Part shown: in pieces, positions 61,292-64,000 of the stretch | How positions within the stretch are numbered: position 1 is the first letter of the stretch | Layout: each line of letters starts with the position of its first letter | DNA from: Paludibacteraceae bacterium | Lineage (GTDB): Bacteria; Bacteroidota; Bacteroidia; Bacteroidales; Paludibacteraceae | NCBI GenBank assembly: GCA_017509715.1 | Contig: JAFWOU010000001.1 | Coordinates: forward strand, 62,001 to 126,000 | Length of the DNA: 64,000 bases | Direction of reading: 5' to 3' | The notes under the pieces: model-generated | What the model was told of the DNA's origin: nothing | What the model saw: the letters and a program-made list of their open reading frames with translations, nothing else | Database searches by the model: none | Program-made: the position numbers and the translations under genes

Positions 61292-63606
61292 AATTCCACC
61301 TGAAAACCGGCATGCACGTTGATGCCTGCCTGTGCATAATACCAGGTGCATCGGCTACCGTCTAAGAAGCGGCTGGCCTCGGCACCGCCGTTGCTGGCAT
61401 ATTTCTCGTTGAAGATATTATTCAGTTGGCAGTTGAGTCGTACGTTGGGTACCCCGCGCCTGTCGGCAAACCACTTGCGCATCGGCAGCTGGTACTGCAG
61501 GTGGACGTTGGTCGTGGTATAGGCTTTCAGCATCGCGTGTACGTCCTGGGTGTTGTCCAGGTACTGACGACTCACCACGTTGGTCTGGACGGTAGCCATG
61601 AAGCCTTCGTACTCAAACGTGAAGAGCGACATCGCCGTGATGGTCGGCGAGAAAGCGATCGTCACATCGCCCTCGATAGAGTCCAGTCCTACCCAGTTCC
61701 AGTTGGTCTGATCGTCATACAGGTCGATATACTGCTTGTAGTTCTGCAGTTTGTTGCGACTCACCACCATATTGCCTTCCCAGCGCATCCAGTCCGTAAT
61801 CCGTACGCCTGCGGTCAGTTCCGCACCCATACGGTACGAGTCCTTGACGTTGACGGTCTTCATCGCGCCTACGTCGTTATACTCGCCCGTGAGCACCAAC
61901 TGGTTGTCATAGTCCATGAAGTAGAGATTCAGACCTATATTAAAACGCGCGTGCGCGTATTGATAGCCCAGTTCGTAGTCATACAGCCGCTCCGCCTTCG
62001 GCAGGTTGGTCCAGGTGCCGGTTGAGGCATCGTAGCGCGCATTCTCCTTGTAGTTGTTGCGACTCGGATCGCGGTTGGCAATAGCAAACGAGGCGGAAAG
62101 CATGTGACCGCCATTCTGGTAGGTCAGTCCGGCTTTGGGATTGAAGAAATGGTAATTGGCCGTGAGGGGCAGATCCTCCATGTTCTCGTCGTTGATACCA
62201 TCGCGGCTATAACGCACGTAGCGGTACTGCAGGTCGCCGTACAGACTCAGTTTCTCCTGACCGCGATGGATAATGCGCCAGTTGGCCTTGGCATAGGTAT
62301 TCACATCGATCTTATTAGCTTTGTTGCGGTAGTACTCATAGTGAATAGGCAGAGCTTGGAGCGTCGGCTTGGCCAGATATTCCAGCGTTCCCCAGTGATG
62401 ACCCAGGTAGTTGTTGCCGGCTACGCCCACCTGGAAGTCCACCGGCTCCGACACATACTTGGCATTGATCAGAAAACCCGCATAGTGGTTCTCCAGCCAT
62501 TTCTGGTACATACCGTAGCTCTTGTCCTTGGGATTGCTGACCATCGCTGGGTCGGTCAGTCCCCAGTAGCTGTATTTCTTCTTCTTATACTGCTCGTAGT
62601 AGCCGCCTCCGTGCGTATAGTGGAGCGTGGTGGAGATATTCCATTGCGGCGTGAAGCGGTGCAGGATGGTCAGCTGGGCATGCTGCTGGGCGTAGTTGTC
62701 GGTCTGGTTGGGATAGTAGACGGTGGAGTCGCTTCCATCCGCCGCCTTGACGCTATATTCTCCGGCGGGATTATAACGCCGATCGGCACCGTCAATGCCG
62801 TAAGCCGTGTTGTAGTCCACGCCTTCCCAGCCCATGCCGGTCTTCTCCGCACCGCCAAAGGCACGCAGGATCACCTGCGTCTTACGTCCGTACCAGCCGA
62901 TGTCGCCGTAGTAGCTGTACAGGTCACTCTTGGTGCGGTACAGAAAACCATCAGAGTCCACCTTGCTGAAGCGGGCATTCAGTTTCCAGCGGTTGGCTAT
63001 CGAGGCATGGGCATTGATCATCTCGCGGAAGGTATTGTACATACCGCCGTTAAAGGCGATGGTCATATGGCTGACCGTGTCCACGAAGTTGGTCTGCATA
63101 TTCAGGCTCGCACCAAAGGCCGAACCGCTCGTACTCGTTCCTACACCGCGCTGTACATCCACTTGCGAGATTGACGAAGCCATGTCCGACATGTTGACCC
63201 AGAACACGGTCTGACTCTCCTGGTCGTTGAGTTGCACCTCGTTGACGGTCATGTTGATACGCGTATGATCTGTGCCACGCACGCGGAAGTAGGTATAACC
63301 TACTCCGAGTCCGTCGTCCGAAGTCACCTGCAGACCGGGCACGGTGGATAGCAGGTAGGGCAGGTTCTGACCCGTATTCTCCCGGTTCAGTTCCTGCGTA
63401 CCTACCGCATCAGTACTGAGCGTGGTCTGCTGCACGCGCGCGGCCTGGACGTAGATCTCCTCCAGTTCTTTATAGCGCGTGAGCGAGTCTTGCGGGTTAG
63501 CAACTTGAGCGATGGCACTTACGCTCGTTAACGACCAAATGGCCACCGAGATGACCAATTGGTACACATAGAAATGTCTAATTTTTCTCATTTTCCTTAG
63601 CAGCAT
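61288..63606 (-). CDS. TonB-dependent outer membrane receptor
   Basis: The 772-residue product has a signal sequence (YVYQLVISVAIWSLTSVSAIAQ) and a plug domain directly after it (YVQAARVQQTTLSTDAVGTQEL, LPYLLSTVPGLQV, YFRVRGTDHTRINMTVNEVQLNDQES). The beta-barrel ends in a terminal Phe (GINVHAGFQVEF). There is no CarboxypepD-type N-terminal extension, so it is not SusC-like and more probably takes up a metal chelate or vitamin. An in-frame ATG at 63591 (MRKIRHFYVYQLV), preceded by AAGGAAA, is at least as likely as the first ATG. A divergent or downstream AraC-type gene lies next to it and could regulate it. Confidence 0.92.
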   Translation of the reverse strand: MLLRKMRKIRHFYVYQLVISVAIWSLTSVSAIAQVANPQDSLTRYKELEEIYVQAARVQQTTLSTDAVGTQELNRENTGQNLPYLLSTVPGLQVTSDDGLGVGYTYFRVRGTDHTRINMTVNEVQLNDQESQTVFWVNMSDMASSISQVDVQRGVGTSTSGSAFGASLNMQTNFVDTVSHMTIAFNGGMYNTFREMINAHASIANRWKLNARFSKVDSDGFLYRTKSDLYSYYGDIGWYGRKTQVILRAFGGAEKTGMGWEGVDYNTAYGIDGADRRYNPAGEYSVKAADGSDSTVYYPNQTDNYAQQHAQLTILHRFTPQWNISTTLHYTHGGGYYEQYKKKKYSYWGLTDPAMVSNPKDKSYGMYQKWLENHYAGFLINAKYVSEPVDFQVGVAGNNYLGHHWGTLEYLAKPTLQALPIHYEYYRNKANKIDVNTYAKANWRIIHRGQEKLSLYGDLQYRYVRYSRDGINDENMEDLPLTANYHFFNPKAGLTYQNGGHMLSASFAIANRDPSRNNYKENARYDASTGTWTNLPKAERLYDYELGYQYAHARFNIGLNLYFMDYDNQLVLTGEYNDVGAMKTVNVKDSYRMGAELTAGVRITDWMRWEGNMVVSRNKLQNYKQYIDLYDDQTNWNWVGLDSIEGDVTIAFSPTITAMSLFTFEYEGFMATVQTNVVSRQYLDNTQDVHAMLKAYTTTNVHLQYQLPMRKWFADRRGVPNVRLNCQLNNIFNEKYASNGGAEASRFLDGSRCTWYYAQAGINVHAGFQVEF

Positions 63607-63672
63607 TACCTGCTCAGGTTCTACGGGTGTGTTCTCAGCTTTGTCAGCACCCCGAATGAATCTGAACGATGT

Positions 63673-64000
63673 TTATGAATTGCGATATACTTTCGGTGTG
63701 ACGCCCACGTGCGACTTGAAGAATCGGTTGAAGAACGCGATATTATCAAATCCCAGCGAGAGGGCGATCTCTTTAATCTGCAGATTGGTAACTTTTAGTT
63801 GTGCTTTAGCATCCGTCAGGATGGCATCGTTGATGATGTCGCCGGCCGTACGTTCGCTCACCTGGCGTATGGTGGAGCATAGGTGCGGCAGGGTGATACG
63901 CATAGCCTGCGCATACTGGTTGACGTGGTGCCACTCGTGGTAGTGCTTCACCACCAGTTGGCAGTAGTCGTGGTATATCTCCGACTTGCGATCCAGCGGC
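63673..64000 (-). CDS. AraC-type transcriptional regulator (C-terminal part)
   Basis: The frame is open to the end of the window, so the N-terminal part is missing. The visible 108 residues are an AraC/XylS double helix-turn-helix domain: TLPHLCSTIRQVSERTAGDIIND is the first HTH and LQIKEIALSLGFDNIAFFNRFFKSHVGVTPKVYR the second, with the usual GF and F-x-R-x-F-K marks. It is on the same strand as and upstream of the TonB receptor gene, 66 bp away, so local control of that receptor is plausible. Confidence 0.92.
   Translation of the reverse strand, partial: PLDRKSEIYHDYCQLVVKHYHEWHHVNQYAQAMRITLPHLCSTIRQVSERTAGDIINDAILTDAKAQLKVTNLQIKEIALSLGFDNIAFFNRFFKSHVGVTPKVYRNS

Overview
The window is a contiguous chromosomal segment of a Bacteroidota bacterium, most likely order Bacteroidales. 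The evidence is a PorZ-like protein with a type IX secretion C-terminal domain, SusC-type plug sequence, a TonB receptor, a YjjI/YjjW pair, and at least a dozen promoters of the Bacteroidetes form (TTTG, about 20 bp, then TAnnTTTG). Most of it is GC-rich, densely packed housekeeping DNA. Genus cannot be set from the sequence alone. No rRNA or tRNA gene was seen. One tmRNA gene (ssrA) is present.

Layout. 0-6.7 kb: tail of an upstream gene (perhaps greA), a HIT protein, a DUF2147 protein, rdgB, a double-length PorZ-like protein and an acyltransferase. 6.7-17.4 kb (minus strand): gyrB heads a compact run (LOG protein, GH16-like helical protein, kdsA, kdsD, nucleoside kinase, SPOR protein, folE), preceded by a flavodoxin-cca pair. 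17.4-24.4 kb: a visibly more A+T-rich accessory stretch with a repeat-filled non-coding block, a Bro-N/DinD-like gene, an AAA ATPase, small unknown secreted or membrane genes, gene fragments and a 36-bp direct repeat. 24.4-31 kb: an alpha-2-macroglobulin-like protein with an embedded carboxypeptidase-regulatory/plug module, a YcxB-like protein and a GH53 galactanase lipoprotein. 31-38 kb: the orphan glycyl radical enzyme YjjI and its activase YjjW, an OPT transporter, fructose-bisphosphate aldolase and a succinyl-CoA:acetate CoA-transferase. 38-45.6 kb: clpP-clpX followed by a tightly linked pullulanase, outer-membrane protein, lipase-like lipoprotein and a further lipoprotein, meeting a convergent rhomboid protease. 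45.7-50.5 kb: HU, adk, obgE, a ClC channel, and a convergent acid phosphatase. 50.5-51 kb: tmRNA with a duplicated 3' end. 51-61.3 kb: ileS, a lipoprotein, an AsmA-like protein, an M3 peptidase and a membrane protein, meeting a convergent TonB receptor and the C-terminal part of an AraC regulator cut by the window end.

The most unusual signal is a scatter of short degenerate tandem arrays. Most are exactly four units of 7 bp (28 bp) or of 11 bp (44 bp). They lie between genes, across start codons, and in frame inside conserved genes (rdgB, cca twice, ileS twice, the AsmA-like gene). Two arrays of one family (RGGTTAY) fill whole intergenic gaps 32 kb apart. Also notable are the tandem duplication inside the PorZ-like protein, a 21-bp duplication of the tmRNA 3' end around a hairpin-rich 75-bp spacer, divergent promoters with interlocked -33 elements, and the YjjI/YjjW pair, whose substrate is unknown.
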